A DNA stretch of 64,000 bases from Catonia carolina. Taxonomy: Eukaryota > Arthropoda > Insecta > Hemiptera > Achilidae. The stretch spans positions 1,365,501 through 1,429,500 of the forward strand of contig JAQMRL010000016.1 of assembly GCA_035578175.1 (NCBI GenBank), written 5' to 3'. Positions 31,011 through 42,978 of the stretch are shown in pieces. Position 1 is the stretch's first letter. The number at the start of each line of letters is the position of its first letter. The position numbers were made by a program, and so were the translations under genes. The notes beneath the pieces are model-generated. The model worked only from the letters and a program-made list of their open reading frames with translations. It was not told the DNA's origin and did not search any database.

Positions 31011-32033
31011 ATGGCTGATGCAACTGGAGTGAGAGTGGACTCTTCAAGCAGAACAGCCTCACAAGTCTGTAAATTATGTAGACTGGCTACCATTGACTGC
31101 CACAACAAGAATAAACTCATTGCGTACTGTGCAAAGTGTAAGAAGAGATTACGTAAACAAAGAACCAAATCTTGGTATGGTAAAATTAAACAGCTGTACG
31201 ACTCTTGTTTGACTTGCCTGAATACGTTCTACAACAATCTGTCATATGAACCACATGACTGTACACTAGAAGGCATATTCGTTTGTGATGGTTGTGGCAG
31301 AGTATTCCTCCACAAGGAGAATATAACGCTACATGTAAGTAAATGTCACAAAATCATTTCAAAAATGAATGCAACTGTAAGTGAAAACAATGGCCAAAGA
31401 GATTCAAAATCGGAATTGGAGTTGGAACATTGTGGGAGTACTTCTAGATTGAGTGAAAGTAGCAGTGGCCACAAGATGTCTAAATCAACTGACAATGTGA
31501 TTGGCCAGTCTAAATTACCCAAAACATGTAAAGATGTCACTTGTAGTATTTGTGGAAAGGTTTTAAGTTCTAAATCCGCTTTAACTTTACATTTGCGTGT
31601 ACATACAGGAGAGAAACCTTTTAAGTGTAAGTTTTGCAACAAAGATTTTAAACGACTTGGTGATTTAAAAACACATATGCGAATTCATACAGGAGAGAAA
31701 CCTTTTAAATGTAAGTTTTGCAAAAAAAACTTTAAACAACTTCAACATTTAAAAACACATTTGCGAATTCATACGGGTGAGAAACCATTCAAATGTAAAT
31801 TCTGTAATAAGAAGTTTACACATTCATCTAGTTTAAATAGGCACCTGCGTTTACATACAGGGGAGAAGCCATTCAACTGTAAATTCTGTAATAAAAAGTT
31901 TACAGATTCATCTGCTTTAACTAATCATGTGCGTTTACATACAGGGGAGAAGCCTTTCAACTGTAAATTCTGTAGTAAAAAGTTTACGTATTCATCTAGT
32001 TTAAGTAGACACATGCGTAGACATATAGAATAG
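31011..32033 (+). CDS. C2H2 zinc-finger protein, paralogue 2 (340 aa)
   Basis: Same layout as paralogue 1: a Cys-rich N-terminal region (CKLC, CAKC, CLTC), a lone C2H2 finger, a Ser-rich linker and six tandem fingers with TGEKPF linkers. It is intact from ATG 31011 to TAG 32033. Differences from paralogue 1 are clustered. One cluster of silent changes lies around codon 80 (AACAATCTGTCATATG), where paralogues 1 and 3 agree with each other. The other is in the fifth tandem finger, DSSALTNHV instead of DSSSLSTHM, whose TTAACTAATCATGTGCG matches fingers of paralogue 3. This changes predicted contact residues to D-S-A-N. The pattern suggests gene conversion between copies. A nuclear DNA-binding role is inferred from the family. 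Confidence 0.88.
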   Translation: MADATGVRVDSSSRTASQVCKLCRLATIDCHNKNKLIAYCAKCKKRLRKQRTKSWYGKIKQLYDSCLTCLNTFYNNLSYEPHDCTLEGIFVCDGCGRVFLHKENITLHVSKCHKIISKMNATVSENNGQRDSKSELELEHCGSTSRLSESSSGHKMSKSTDNVIGQSKLPKTCKDVTCSICGKVLSSKSALTLHLRVHTGEKPFKCKFCNKDFKRLGDLKTHMRIHTGEKPFKCKFCKKNFKQLQHLKTHLRIHTGEKPFKCKFCNKKFTHSSSLNRHLRLHTGEKPFNCKFCNKKFTDSSALTNHVRLHTGEKPFNCKFCSKKFTYSSSLSRHMRRHIE

Positions 32034-32312
32034 AAAACACACGTTTGTACGATTTGCAATAAAAATACGCATGTGCTTCATCTTTAAATACCATTTTTGT
32101 ATGAAAACAAATAAACCATAAAAATATAAATCGTGCAGTAAAATTTCTCTGCTATTCATGGCTTCTTCTGGAAGTTTGCTCATGTATAGAGGAGAGTGAA
32201 AGTGCAGATGTAAAGTTTGCAAAATAAACTCTGTACAATGAAAGTCATTCAAGAACACATTGCATGCGTAACCCACAGGATGGACACTTGGTCTGATAAA
32301 TGTGTATCATTT
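32034..32312 (+). other. 3' flank of zinc-finger gene 2
   Basis: Nearly identical to 9946-10227, including the C-T-I-C-N-K remnant, the AATAAA sites and the broken finger near 32190-32230. Confidence 0.55.
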
Positions 32313-33203
32313 TTTGACTTTCCCTTCTCTATGTGAATATGTATGAAGGAAAGTATTCTGTTCATGTCAAATTTTGAAATTGGGTTTTCACCAGATATAC
32401 ACGTTTTCAGATCCCCTGAACCCAAAAAAAACATGTTTTTAGCGGTTGGTCTGTGTGTGAACAAAATAGCTCAAGAGCGGAACATCGAACAAAGTTAAAA
32501 CATAAAACTTTAGGTAGCTACCAGTAGAAAACTCGACACGAACTTTTTTATTAAAATCGGCAATTGGAAGTAGCAGTTTATTGTGAATTTTTCACTATTT
32601 TGCAATTTTTTTTGAAGCAGTTTTTATGATTTTTTAAAATATTGCCTTATTTACTTCATTTTTCATTCTCTACATGATAGCCTACCTTAAGGCGCCATGT
32701 CTGCTGAAATTCTTGGGAGAGGCTGTTCCTTCAAAGAAAAAGTTTTTTTCGTAGATTGCAGCCTTATGCATTTCAAAGCAGAAGTGTAAGGAATGAAAGT
32801 TGTAGAAAATTTAAAAACCTACAACTTTTAGTTCAAACATTCCTTTTTATAACGCTTAGTTTAGTGGTAATTAGTGATATTTTTTTTAATGAAAATTGTA
32901 AAAAAATGAATGGCCTTTATATGTATTTAACGACAGAAGTGTACAGAATCAAATTTATGGGAAATTAAAAGTTCTACAACTTTTATTTCAAGAATTTTGC
33001 TCTACAGTCTTGTTTAGCTTCAAAGAGTGATTTTCCGTATTTTTGTGTCAAACTAAGATTGGTTTTCATTTTGCATCATTCACTGATGATTAAAATTTGG
33101 TTATGTTTATTTTAGGTTAGTTTTTTGTTTATTAGTAATGTAAGGTTATATTGTTCATAATTAGCATTGTCAAGTGAAAGTCATGTGATTGTTAAATACC
33201 AGA
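32313..33203 (+). mobile_element. HEL repeat, sense, diverged
   Basis: GACTTTCCCTTCTCTATG to GTTAAATACCAGA. Very close to 10228-11115, and shares a final ATACCAG change with 48700-49596. Confidence 0.8.
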
Positions 33204-33467
33204 TTTTTCTACTCAGTTTTAATGGGCAATGTGTGTTGAGGGGTACAGGGGGGATTTTGTACTCGGCTGTTATGTCAGAATAGCATGAATGATTTTGTAG
33301 ACTACATCTGAAGTCATAGACCCATCATCAGAGTATACAAAATATATTGTAAAAGTACTTTAATTTTTATCACTGACCTGTTACAGCTGTTATACCGCTT
33401 GTTTTTACCTGTTAATTATGAACATGTTTTGGTGTCCAACATCATTAAAGCACTCAAATTTTAAATT
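33204..33467. repeat. Spacer V, second copy
   Basis: Matches 11116-11369; contains an extra TTTTTACCTG near 33405, shared with the third copy and absent from the first. Confidence 0.7.
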
Positions 33468-34445
33468 GATATGAAACACTCACACAACTTTGTCTTACCA
33501 ATGAAAATTATAAACAATATAACCTAACATTAGAAATGAACAAAAAAGATAACTTTATTTTTTTTAAGTCGCATCAACAGCTTGGTCATTAGTGACTTTG
33601 TGGGTTAGGAAACTGGATAGTATAATAATTTCCTGACCTGAGCCAGAAATCAAACCCAGGACTTCTGCGTTTGTAGGCCAGCATGCTACCACTTTGCTAC
33701 GGAGGTGGCAATAACCTTATTTTAATCATGAGTGGAATGATGCTAAATAAAACCCAACCCTAGTTTTTGGCTTAATAATGCAGAAATCACTCTCTGACGC
33801 TAAAGAAGGGTCTGTAAAGAAAAATACTTAAAATAAAAGTTGTAGATCTTTTAATTCTCTTATAAATTGGATTATAAATCCATTTTTTATCGATGTTCAT
33901 GAGACAAAAAAACAGAATATCACTAATTACTGCTAAACTAAGCGTTATACAAAGAAATGTTTGATATGAAAGTTGTATTTATATAACTTCTGTGCTAAAA
34001 TGCTTATTAAGGCCATAATATTTAAAAACCCCATTTTTTCTACGAGAGATTAGCCTCTCCAAGAATTCCAGCGGACATGGCGCGCCTACCGTATCTTGTA
34101 GAGCAATATGTAGTAAATGAGACGATTTAAAAAAAAATCAATTAAACTGTTTTAGAGAGAATTGTGAAAAAGTTAAAAATTACATGAATAAACTACTACT
34201 TCCGATTGGATGGTTTTGATGAAAGTGTTCATGTCAGGTCCTTTAGTAGTACGTAACTTAAGTTTAAAGTTTTAGCTTTGTACGATGTTCCGTTGTTGAG
34301 ATATTTTGTTCACATGCACAGACCAATCGCTAAAAACATATTTTGGGTGGAGGGAAACATTTATATCCGGTGACAACTAGAATTTGTAAAATTGACATGA
34401 AAACAATACTTTCCTTCTTATATATTCATATAGGCAAGAGAAAGT
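33468..34445 (-). mobile_element. HEL repeat, antisense, carrying a SINE
   Basis: GTGAAACACTC-type 3' end at ~33470 and CATATAGGCAAGAGAAAGTA at the right. It is split at 33557-33709 by a tRNA-derived SINE. A short deletion near 33885 removed part of one internal repeat, and a similar deletion lies in the counterpart at 50.27 kb. Confidence 0.82.
33557..33709 (-). mobile_element. tRNA-derived SINE (third family)
   Basis: On the minus strand: box A-like GTAGCAAAGTGGTAGCATGC, box B-like GGGTTTGATTTC, then a body ending GCGACTTAAAAAAAATAAAG. Flanking ATAACTTTA / ATAACCTTA look like the target duplication. The orthologous insertion is at 49946-50098; the unit-1 counterpart lacks it. Confidence 0.8.
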
Positions 34446-36731
34446 AAAAAGCTAAATGTATTAAAATGTGTAGAAGATGTACATTGAGTCATTCATCTGA
34501 AACTGTTTCATCATTTGAATTGATCGTTTTTCGTATTCTCTGCTGATAAGAGCCACAGTCAATGTTACTTGATCATTTTTAAATTAACCTCACTGTTAAA
34601 AATGTTTTACCTCTGTTTATTTTATCTCTTTGTTTGCATGGAACATCTCATACTTGTTGAATCATTTTTTCATTTTATTATCGTATAGTTCTATTAAATT
34701 GTAATATTTTTCCATTTTTTTGAACTTTTTTCATTTTATTTCTGTAACATTTTTACAGTTTGTGTAATTTGGTATGATGTAATCACATTTCATTGTTTTT
34801 GGTCGTACCATTTTAACATTTACAACATGTTGTTTAGTCATACCATTGTAATCCTCATTTCAACATTCTATTTTATAAACGCATCTTTTATTGTTATTTA
34901 CTCCATTCACTTCATTCGTGTTTACGTGTATGGGGTAACAGTTTATTATCCTCACATATGAATGAAATTTTATAAAATTTATTTCTTGTTCTACATAATG
35001 TATTTGTAATTATTTTATTATATTTCATAGAATGTATGGTTTCTGCTCTGTATGGTTATTTTTCTCTTCGGCTGTTGTTAAATCAGTTTCCAAATGTAAG
35101 TTGTAATTAATTGTACAGTCCATTGAAATAGCATGATAGTATTACTTAAATGGAATAAAGAAGAGAGGAAATTTTTTAATGTGCTCATGAGTCAGTGCTA
35201 CCACTAAGAATAATTAAAAGGGAAATTTTACTTTCGAAAAGGGATTTTTTATTCAGAAAAGTTACCGCCATTCAGAGACTTACTATCATGCTATTTTGAA
35301 TGGACTATATTTTGTTTTTTGTTATATCCATTATTATTTTTGTCATTATGCCATGAATCTTATGGCTCTTATTTTGTTATTTAAGCGTTTCTCATCTTGT
35401 GTATAATTAAGTGCTCGATATTATATACGGTACTTAAACAAGGTGCAGTTTTATGGGAATATGGGTGGTTAGAGGATTTATTAGTAGTAATGACGGGTAA
35501 TGTGCTTGTGCAGGCCGTGCCACGATTTTCCAGGCTTGCCGTCCGCTCGTTATTACGGTGCATACTATCTAAAGCGAAAACGTTCCCTCACGTTTATTTC
35601 ATATCACCCCATATATTACTTACAAATGTAAGTAATTTTTTACAATCGGTAATGGCAACAGTGTACTCAAGGCCAACTACCAGAGATAGTTAAAATGTTC
35701 TAGTCAAGCATTAGTGTGGTGACAGCAGTCGTTTGGTTATATTGTGTCAGCAATGGTTGTTTCCATGGAAAAGATTGTGGCTTTTAACATAGAGTTGCAT
35801 TCTTATAAAACACCCGTACAGTATTTTATTAATAAAACCATTGTTGACACAATATAACGAAACGACTGCTGTCACCACATGAATGCTTGACTGGAACATT
35901 TTAACTGTCTTAAGTAGTTGGCTTTGAGTACACTGTTTCCAACATACCGATTGGGGGACAGAAAATTTACCGATTTATTACTTCTATCTTCTTATATTCA
36001 GGGTTGTGTCCCTAATAAAACACCCTATAATAGTAGTAAATAAAAAATAGGGTTTCTGAGAAATAGAAATATAACGCACAAATGGTTACATGTAGCCTAT
36101 TGTTGTACGGCTACCTAAAGGAGTCGGGTATCTAATTAGATGATTGGCTCTTTTTGTAATCATTCTATTCAATTATGATGAGTGTATTTTTATTATTATA
36201 TAGAAAATCTCTGTCCTTCTCGTGACTTGCATAGCTTCATGCATGTAAGGGAGCACACCGTTTTGGAGTTGAGTCTTTGATCTGGCAGTGAGTCAGTGAG
36301 TCATACTGTGTACGAGTACGCCTGCCAAGAGATCCACCGTAAATTGTAGACACAAATAATCGTTGTTATCTTTGTAAGTAGGACTTAGTGTAAGTAAGTG
36401 CAAAATAATCTTGCAATTGGTTAAGTTTACGTCATAAATTTAGTGGAATTAATTTGTTATTTCTTATAAGTAATTTAATTGTAGGTAAGACACTTAAATT
36501 GTTCTTGTAATTTTTAGTTTGCAATAAATAATACTTGTAATTCTTAAACTATAGTGTGTTAATTATTTAATTTACCTAGATCCCAAAACGGACCTTAGAG
36601 ATAAGTGTCACAATACATTATTGTCTAATGACTGGATGTGTAAGTTCATTTGAGGCTGTCAACTAAATACATAATTTGGAATCTGTTATTTATTGTAATA
36701 GTCTATTTCCAGCTTGTCATGTGCAGTCTAA
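34446..36731. repeat. Downstream part of zinc-finger unit 2
   Basis: About 2.3 kb shared with 50847-57047, where it is interrupted by several insertions. It includes a GC-richer block 35397-35620 whose frame (TGNVLVQAVPRFSRLAVR...) is kept in the other copy, and a truncated foldback element at 35643-36024. I recognise no gene; the frame is short and lacks a known motif. Confidence 0.5.
35643..36024. repeat. Foldback element, left arm truncated
   Basis: Two long arms in inverted orientation (CTCAAGGCCAACTACC... at 35660, GTAGTTGGCTTTGAG near 35914) around a ~70-bp centre. The right arm extends to TAATAAAACACC at 36024, but the left starts only at CAATCGG. The complete version is 55739-56192. 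Confidence 0.75.
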
Positions 36732-37354
36732 TTTTACTTGCTCATGCCCATATAATTTTTAAGGAAGGAAAGTATTGTTTTCATGTCGATATTTCAGCAG
36801 ATTTACACGTTTGCAGACTCACTGAATCAAAACAAAACATGTTTTTAGTGATTGGTGTGTGTGAACAAAATATCTCGAGAACAGAACTTCGTATGAAGTT
36901 GAAACTTGTAACGTAAGTGAGGTTTTGCTAAAGGACCCGACACAAAACATAATGAACATTTCTTTGTATAATGCTTAGTTTAGCGGTAATTAGTGATTTT
37001 GTTTTTTTTTCATGAAAATCTACAAAATTCGATTTTTTAAAATTTCAGCCTGAGTTTGTATTTAACGACAAAAGTGTATAGGTATAATCAAATTTATAGG
37101 AAATTAAAACACATACAACTTTTGTTTGAAGCGTTTTTCTCTACAGACCCGTTTAGTGTGAAAAAGTGATTTTTCGTATTATTAAGCCAGACTGAGGTTG
37201 GTTTTCATTTTGCATCTTTCACTCATGGTTAAATTTAGGTAATGTGCTTGAGGTTAGTTTATTGTTTATTTCTAATGTTTTATTACTAATGTTAGATTAT
37301 GTTGTTCATTATTTGCATTGGCAAGAGAAAGTTGTGTGAATGTTCCACACCAGA
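36732..37354 (+). mobile_element. HEL repeat, sense, internally deleted
   Basis: Begins TTACTTGCTCATGCCCATAT and ends GGCAAGAGAAAGTTGTGTGAATGTTCCACACCAGA. About 300 bp between the microsatellite and the first internal repeat is missing (junction near 36950). Confidence 0.8.
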
Positions 37355-37442
37355 TTTTCTTTGTAGGTAATGTGTTACTGAAAATAACAGGATTCCATAA
37401 TCTGTAATTAAAAAACACTGTTATCGTCCAGCCTACAATACA
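37355..37442. other. Short junction before LINE
   Basis: 88 bp between the HEL 3' end and the LINE fragment; nothing recognised. Confidence 0.3.
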
Positions 37443-37862
37443 ATGCCACTATTTAAGGAGCTTAAATTGCTTACATTTCCCTGTCTCTACATTTTTGAGG
37501 TGATTATGTATGTTAGGCAAAATAATTTTATGCAGAATTTCAATGTTCACAATCATAACACGAGAAACAGGAATGATTATTATGTGGCTAATCACTCCAC
37601 AAAATTTTTGAACAAAAACCTACTTATGCAGGGAGTAAATTCATAAATAAATTACCCCAATCTTTAAAGTGTTGTGAGGATTTGAGTTCCTTTAAAAAAA
37701 AATCTAAAAAATTACTTGATCGGTGAAACTTTTTATAGCGTACAAGAATTTCTTTCTTGATAGTAGTGACACATTGTGTGATTCTTATATGTATTTCAGG
37801 TGTTATAACTGACGACATGTCCTATACTCCTCCTGGAGTCTCCGGGCGCAAAAAAAATAAAT
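37443..37862 (+). pseudogene. Jockey-like LINE 3' end, plus strand
   Basis: Encodes the end of the RT ORF (LFKELKLLTFPCLYIFEVIM...VHNHNTRNRNDYYVANHS) and continues through the 3' UTR to CTCCTGGAGTCTCCGGGCGC and an A-rich tail AAAAAAAATAAATG. It is the only plus-strand copy of this LINE here and is strongly 5'-truncated, or the 5' part was deleted. It lies where the other units carry a minus-strand copy. Confidence 0.8.
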
Positions 37863-38580
37863 GTAAACATATCAGATGGATTATTCAAGTGGACAGCCGA
37901 GCGAGTGAGCGAGAGGGAGATATGTTGCATAACTACGCATCCACCCACCATTATAATCCACATCTGAAAACATCCTACAGTCGCTACTCTGTACGTGTGT
38001 GCGTGTGTGTGTGATTGTTCTTTTCATAATATTAAACATTGTTCTCATGCGAAAATATTCATACATCGGTATTTGTTGTGGGACTCTTGATTTCTTACTA
38101 GCCTACTAATAATTTTAATTGAAATTGAGATTTTGCGGTGCATTTTATGTGGTACAAAAATAATGTCTACTGCTGTAAGTGTTGGTAAACATGGGCAAAC
38201 AACCCATAGCGGAGAACAAAATCTGATATTACATGAATTAAAGTGCTGTGAGGAGGAAGCTAATTTTAATAGACTTAATGTCCCTTTTAATAAACCAGTT
38301 GAAAGAAATTATAATATTGTAAAACAATTCAACAGATAGAGAAAGAAGAATAAGACTGCTTATTAGTTTACTGCATGCATAAACGTTTGCTCACAACAAA
38401 GAGTATCAAATATCACACAAAATTAAAAAGTCAAACTCAATGATAAATTCATTATTTACTAATAATTTTTTCCCGCTAATGCTTAACTCAGTAGGCTTGT
38501 CATGAACCCTTTTGTTTCAAATAGTGCACAATATTTGTTTAATTAGAAGTTAAATACTTTTCAACCAAAAACTATTAAAA
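37863..38580 (+). other. Unique stretch with one small ORF (38133-38339)
   Basis: Not found elsewhere in the window. It contains a short GT run (37995-38010) and a 68-codon frame with a CILCG motif, HSGEQNLILHELKCCEEEAN and a basic/asparagine-rich end, ending in TAG. The CxxC and His residues hint at a zinc-binding fragment, but no full domain is present. Unassigned. Confidence 0.35.
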
Positions 38581-39432
38581 AAAGAAAATTCGTGCCCACT
38601 GTAAACTGTTTCATTAATCAAATATTGTTTTAGCTTTTTTTTAAATGACTTAAATTGTCACAACTCTTTGAACCTTGTGGCAATTTATTGATGTATTTTC
38701 TACCTGCATAGGTAAATTTTGGTTCAAACAATTTAGTGTTGTGATTAGCAACATAATAATCTATTCTGTTTCTTGTGTAGTGGTTGTGAACATCTAAATT
38801 CTGTAAAAAGGTATTTTGCTTTACGTACATTATCACTTCAAAAATGTACTAAGAAGGAACTGTGAGCAATTGCAGCTCTTTAAATAGAGATCTGCATGAG
38901 GTAAGGTGGTTGACTCCCATCATACTCCTGACAGCTTATTTCTGTATTTTAAAAACTCCTTGCATGTTACACTGTGATGAATTACCCCATACTAATTATG
39001 ACATACCTTATATGAGATAAAATTAAACAATGATAAGCTGCTACTAGCAGTTTTTTAAAATGTAATCTGGCAATTTCTTTTAATGCAAATACTCCAGATG
39101 ATATTTTACCACAAATTTGATCAGTATAACAATCCCATGATAGAGTTCTATGTAGTGACACTTCTAGAAACTTTACTGTTTGCTCATGATCTAGGATATT
39201 ATTTTGTATAAAGACATCCGCTTCTCTGTTTTCCCTTACATTGTGTTCTGTTTTGAACTGTAAGTACTGACACTTTTCCCATTAACTGTTAACATTAATT
39301 GATTCAGTAAATTGGACTACAATTCTATGCTAACGAGCATTCACTTCGAGACTATAGGCCTATACAAGTTAACTTTTGTTTATGATTGAAGTATCATCAA
39401 CAAACAGATGTAACCAATGGTTGAAGCTTTTA
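38581..39432 (-). pseudogene. Jockey-like LINE fragment, duplicate of 643-1474
   Basis: Near-identical to 643-1474 in content and both junctions (U exon or unique sequence on the left, ADD-region breakpoint against U on the right), so it is the product of the large duplication and not a second transposition. Frames are broken. Confidence 0.8.
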
Positions 39433-40075
39433 CTTATTTCATGTGATTATTCTATAATTATAATTAAATTCCTTTGTAGTATCAATATTATAATTATTTT
39501 AACCTATGGAAATAACGTTTTTAAAAACATATCTACACCGCATAGTTGCGCTATCTAGCGGCAGGTTTTCCATTTACATAATGGATGCTTTTTCGTTTTT
39601 AGTTGAAAAGGAAAGTGATCTTGTGTTTGTAAATAAACGTGAAGAAAATAATTAGTACTATTAAACAGTTATAGGCTATTATAGAAAAGTGGAAAGTGGG
39701 TTCGAAAAATCTGCAGTCGACCAAACTAACTGATTGGTAAATTGTTTTTGTTTTATTTACTAGATGAAGAGTATTAAAATCTTTTCAGGTTATGTTTGGG
39801 AGTCGAAACTTATAAAAAGTTTAATAGAGGATGTGTATTCGGTTATTCTAATCAAGTGTAGTGGGCACTGCAGATTTAATTAGAGACGGTTTTGTGTTCA
39901 GTTGAAAAAATTATTCGGTCAGTGTTTACAAGATTCAACTCGTTTCATTTGTATTAGGGTCATGCCTTCTAACGTGGTCCAGAAATAATGAATCTACAAA
40001 ATTGATTATTTTAAAAATTGGCGACCTCTTGAAGAATGAACGGTTCTGTATTTATTGATTTTAAAAACGTATCAA
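39433..40075 (+). pseudogene. U family copy 5
   Basis: ATG at 39764 (MKSIKIFSGYVWESK...) with a stop after the GHCRFN segment. The downstream CENYS frame is also damaged (GTTGAAAAAA in place of GTTGTGAAAA). Counterpart of copy 2 at 1475-2121. Confidence 0.45.
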
Positions 40076-41519
40076 CACCGTATAAAATTGAGCTATCTAG
40101 CGACAGTTTTTTCAATTATAAAATGGACTCTTCGTTTTAAGGTGGGAAAGAATTGATCGTGTGTTATTAAATAAACCAGGAGAAAACAATTAGTACTATT
40201 AAACAGTAATAGGTTATTATAGAAAATTGGATAGTGGATTCAAGAATCTGCAGTCGACCAAACTAACTGATTGGTAAATAGTGTTTTTGTTTTATTCACA
40301 AGATGACGTGCTTTGAAATCTTTTCAGGTTATGCGTGAGAAGCGAAACTTATTGTGAACAAGGTTAAATGAAAAGTTTATTAGAGAATGTGTATTCGCTT
40401 ATACTAATAAAGAGTACTGGGCACTGCAGAATTAATTAGAGACGGTTTATTGTTCAGTTGTGAAAATTATTCGGACAGTGTTTACAAGATCCAAACTAGT
40501 TTCATTTTCGCTTGGGTCATGCCCTGTAACGTGGTCCAGAAATGCTCAATCTAGTTACTTTATTGTTTTAAAAATTTGTGCTCGTTTAATGAACGATTCT
40601 GCATATTATATTCACTTTTGCTTTAACCTACTTTTTCGACAAGGTCAGACGGTTTTTACAACTTTGGAGCTTCAAGGAAACATGATAGTACACGAGGTTC
40701 TATTAATCTTAATTAATATTTAATCGTTACAGCCAAAACCAACTTATTTATTTGTACCTAAGATTAAGGTGTAAAACATAACCTCAAACTTCGGAATCGA
40801 AATGTTTCTAAAGTCGGTTTTTTTTAAAAATTTCAGAGGTATAAAATACCCATTGTTTAACAAGCAAATTCATGCCTTCCCAAATAACATTTTGAAAGAT
40901 GCCCGTGACTTTATTAAGCAATTTGTTGAAAATAAATGTGTCAGTTTGTAAAGAAAGAAGCCAGAATAAATTTTATGTAATAAACTTATGTCCAAGTGGT
41001 TCATGTAAAGAAATCTATTAGGCATTTTCTGTAGCATTGTCTTGTGCTGTTGCTGATTACAGGTGAAAATGATTGGCTAGAAGTAACCATTGATATGAAA
41101 ATATGTCCACATTGGTACATGCATGTATGGTGAATGTACATTGTATTTCAGTTGGACCTAATGTTATTGTTTTCTTGTGCGCAGGCAGCCTTCAAGTTCA
41201 CCACAACATAAATTACTTGAGATACCATCCTGTGCTGGGACTGAATCTTAAATATCATTGGAAGTCTCAATGACAATTCAGTATCCAAGAAAACTAGCCA
41301 ATTAAGTGAATTTTCATTAAAAAAAAGTTTCACATATATCATTAAATTTAAATTCTGGAAATTCATTGTAATTATTTCTGTTTTGATGTTCTTTTATAGG
41401 GGAAAATTTAAAAGTGAATTTATGCATACAGAATTAATAGTATTTGTGACTGTCCATGGGAAAAGGGACCCAAGTCAAAAGTAAGGTTAGGAGTAATTCT
41501 TGCAGACAATTTAATGCTG
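40076..41519 (+). pseudogene. U family copy 6
   Basis: Exon c near 40733 has lost the GTAAGG donor through a small deletion (ATTAAG directly followed by GTGTAAAAC). Exon d (acceptor AATTTCAG at ~40829) has no stop but loses two bases near its end (GTGTCAGTTTG). Exon f is open and ends TGA after an in-frame 6-bp deletion. Counterpart of copy 3. Confidence 0.5.
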
Positions 41520-42037
41520 AAACAGTTATATTTAAAATTGCAGCTTTAATTTGCATTTTAGAGCAAAATTGTATGTAATACAAGTTGTCTGACAACTTTT
41601 ACTTCAAACATTTTTTTGTATAACACTTAGTTTAGCAGTAATTAGCAATTTTCTGTTTCTTTTCTCACAAAAACAAGTGAAAAAATACATATTTTTTTAA
41701 GATTGCAGTGTTAGAAAAATGCATGTAAAATGTAAAATGCGTGCATTTTACAATAAAAGTGTATATAATCTAATTTATAAGAAAATTAAAAGCTCTACAA
41801 CTTTTATTTGGGAGCATTTTCTCTACAGAGCCTAGTTTAGTGTGAAAGATTGATTTTCTGTATTTTTCAACGAAACTAAGGTTGATTTTAATTTTGCATC
41901 TTTCACTCATGTTTAAAATTAGATTATGTGTATTGAGATTATTTTTTTGTTTATATCCAATGTTTTATTACTAATGTTAGGTTATATGTTAATTTTTTGC
42001 TCTGGCAAGAGAAAGTGTGTGAGTGTTTTACACCAGA
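41520..42037 (+). mobile_element. HEL repeat, 5'-truncated, sense
   Basis: Internal repeats and 3' end (GGCAAGAGAAAGTGTGTGAGTG then CACCAGA). A small local duplication GCATGTAAAATGTAAAATGC lies near 41720. Confidence 0.78.
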
Positions 42038-42418
42038 TTTTTTTCACCGTTATTTATAAGAAAAGTTACAGAATTTTTACAGAAAAGGTTAATTAGCACT
42101 AATTGGTTAATGTTTGATGAGTGATGATATTGTTCAATTGGTGTTTACTCTCTTTGTCTCTGTCAGATGTCATCTCTAACTGATGTAACATTGTGTGCTG
42201 AATCATGTGATGCTTCAAATAATTCATATCTCAAATTGTTAACATCCTGGAGCAGATTTTTCTAAGGTCGTGTCAAATGTAAAAATTCACAAACAGACAA
42301 AGAATTGATAAATTTTATTGTAATATAACATAGCCTACAAGAGAAAACGTTACAATTTTATTTTCTATTTTAACAAATTGCATTTGTATTTGAATTAATA
42401 CTAAGGAAACTAATTTAA
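42038..42418. repeat. Spacer S, third copy
   Basis: Same content as 4108-4510 with a ~20-bp deletion near 42110. Confidence 0.75.
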
Positions 42419-42976
42419 AACATCTGGTGTAAAACACTCACACAACTTTCTCTTGCCAATATAAATAATTAACAATATAACCTAAAATTAGTAATAAAAC
42501 ATTAGAAATAAACAAAAAACTAACCCCAATAAACATAACTTAATTTTAATCATGAGTGAAAGATGCAAAATGAAAATCAACTTCAGTTTATCTTAAAAAT
42601 ACAGATAATCACTTTTTCACACTAAACTAGGCTATGTACAGAAAAATGCTGTCAATAAAGTTGTATTTTTTAAAATTTTACGATAAATTTGTATTATAAT
42701 CAAATTTGTAGGAAAATAAAAGATCTACAACTTTTATATAAAGCATTTTTCTATACGGGCCTAGTTTAGCGTAAAAGAGTGATTTTCCATATTATTAAGC
42801 CAAACTGAGGTTGATTTTCATTTTGCGTCTTTCACTCATGATTAAAATAAGGTTATGTTTATTAAAGTTAGTTTTTTTTGTTTATTTCTAATGTTGTATT
42901 ACTAATGTTAGCTTATATTGTTAAAAATATTTCCATTGGCAAGGGAAAGTCGTGTGAGTGTTTCACACCAGATTTT
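42419..42976. mobile_element. Two HEL half-copies meeting at an inversion point
   Basis: From 42421 an antisense HEL 3' half runs to ~42690. There the sequence switches to the sense-orientation 3' half, ending GGCAAGGGAAAGTCGTGTGAGTGTTTCACACCAGA near 42974. The switch lies in the TTATAGGAAATTAAAAGATC segment, which occurs in both orientations, consistent with inverted-repeat recombination. Confidence 0.7.
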
Positions 42977-42978
42977 TT

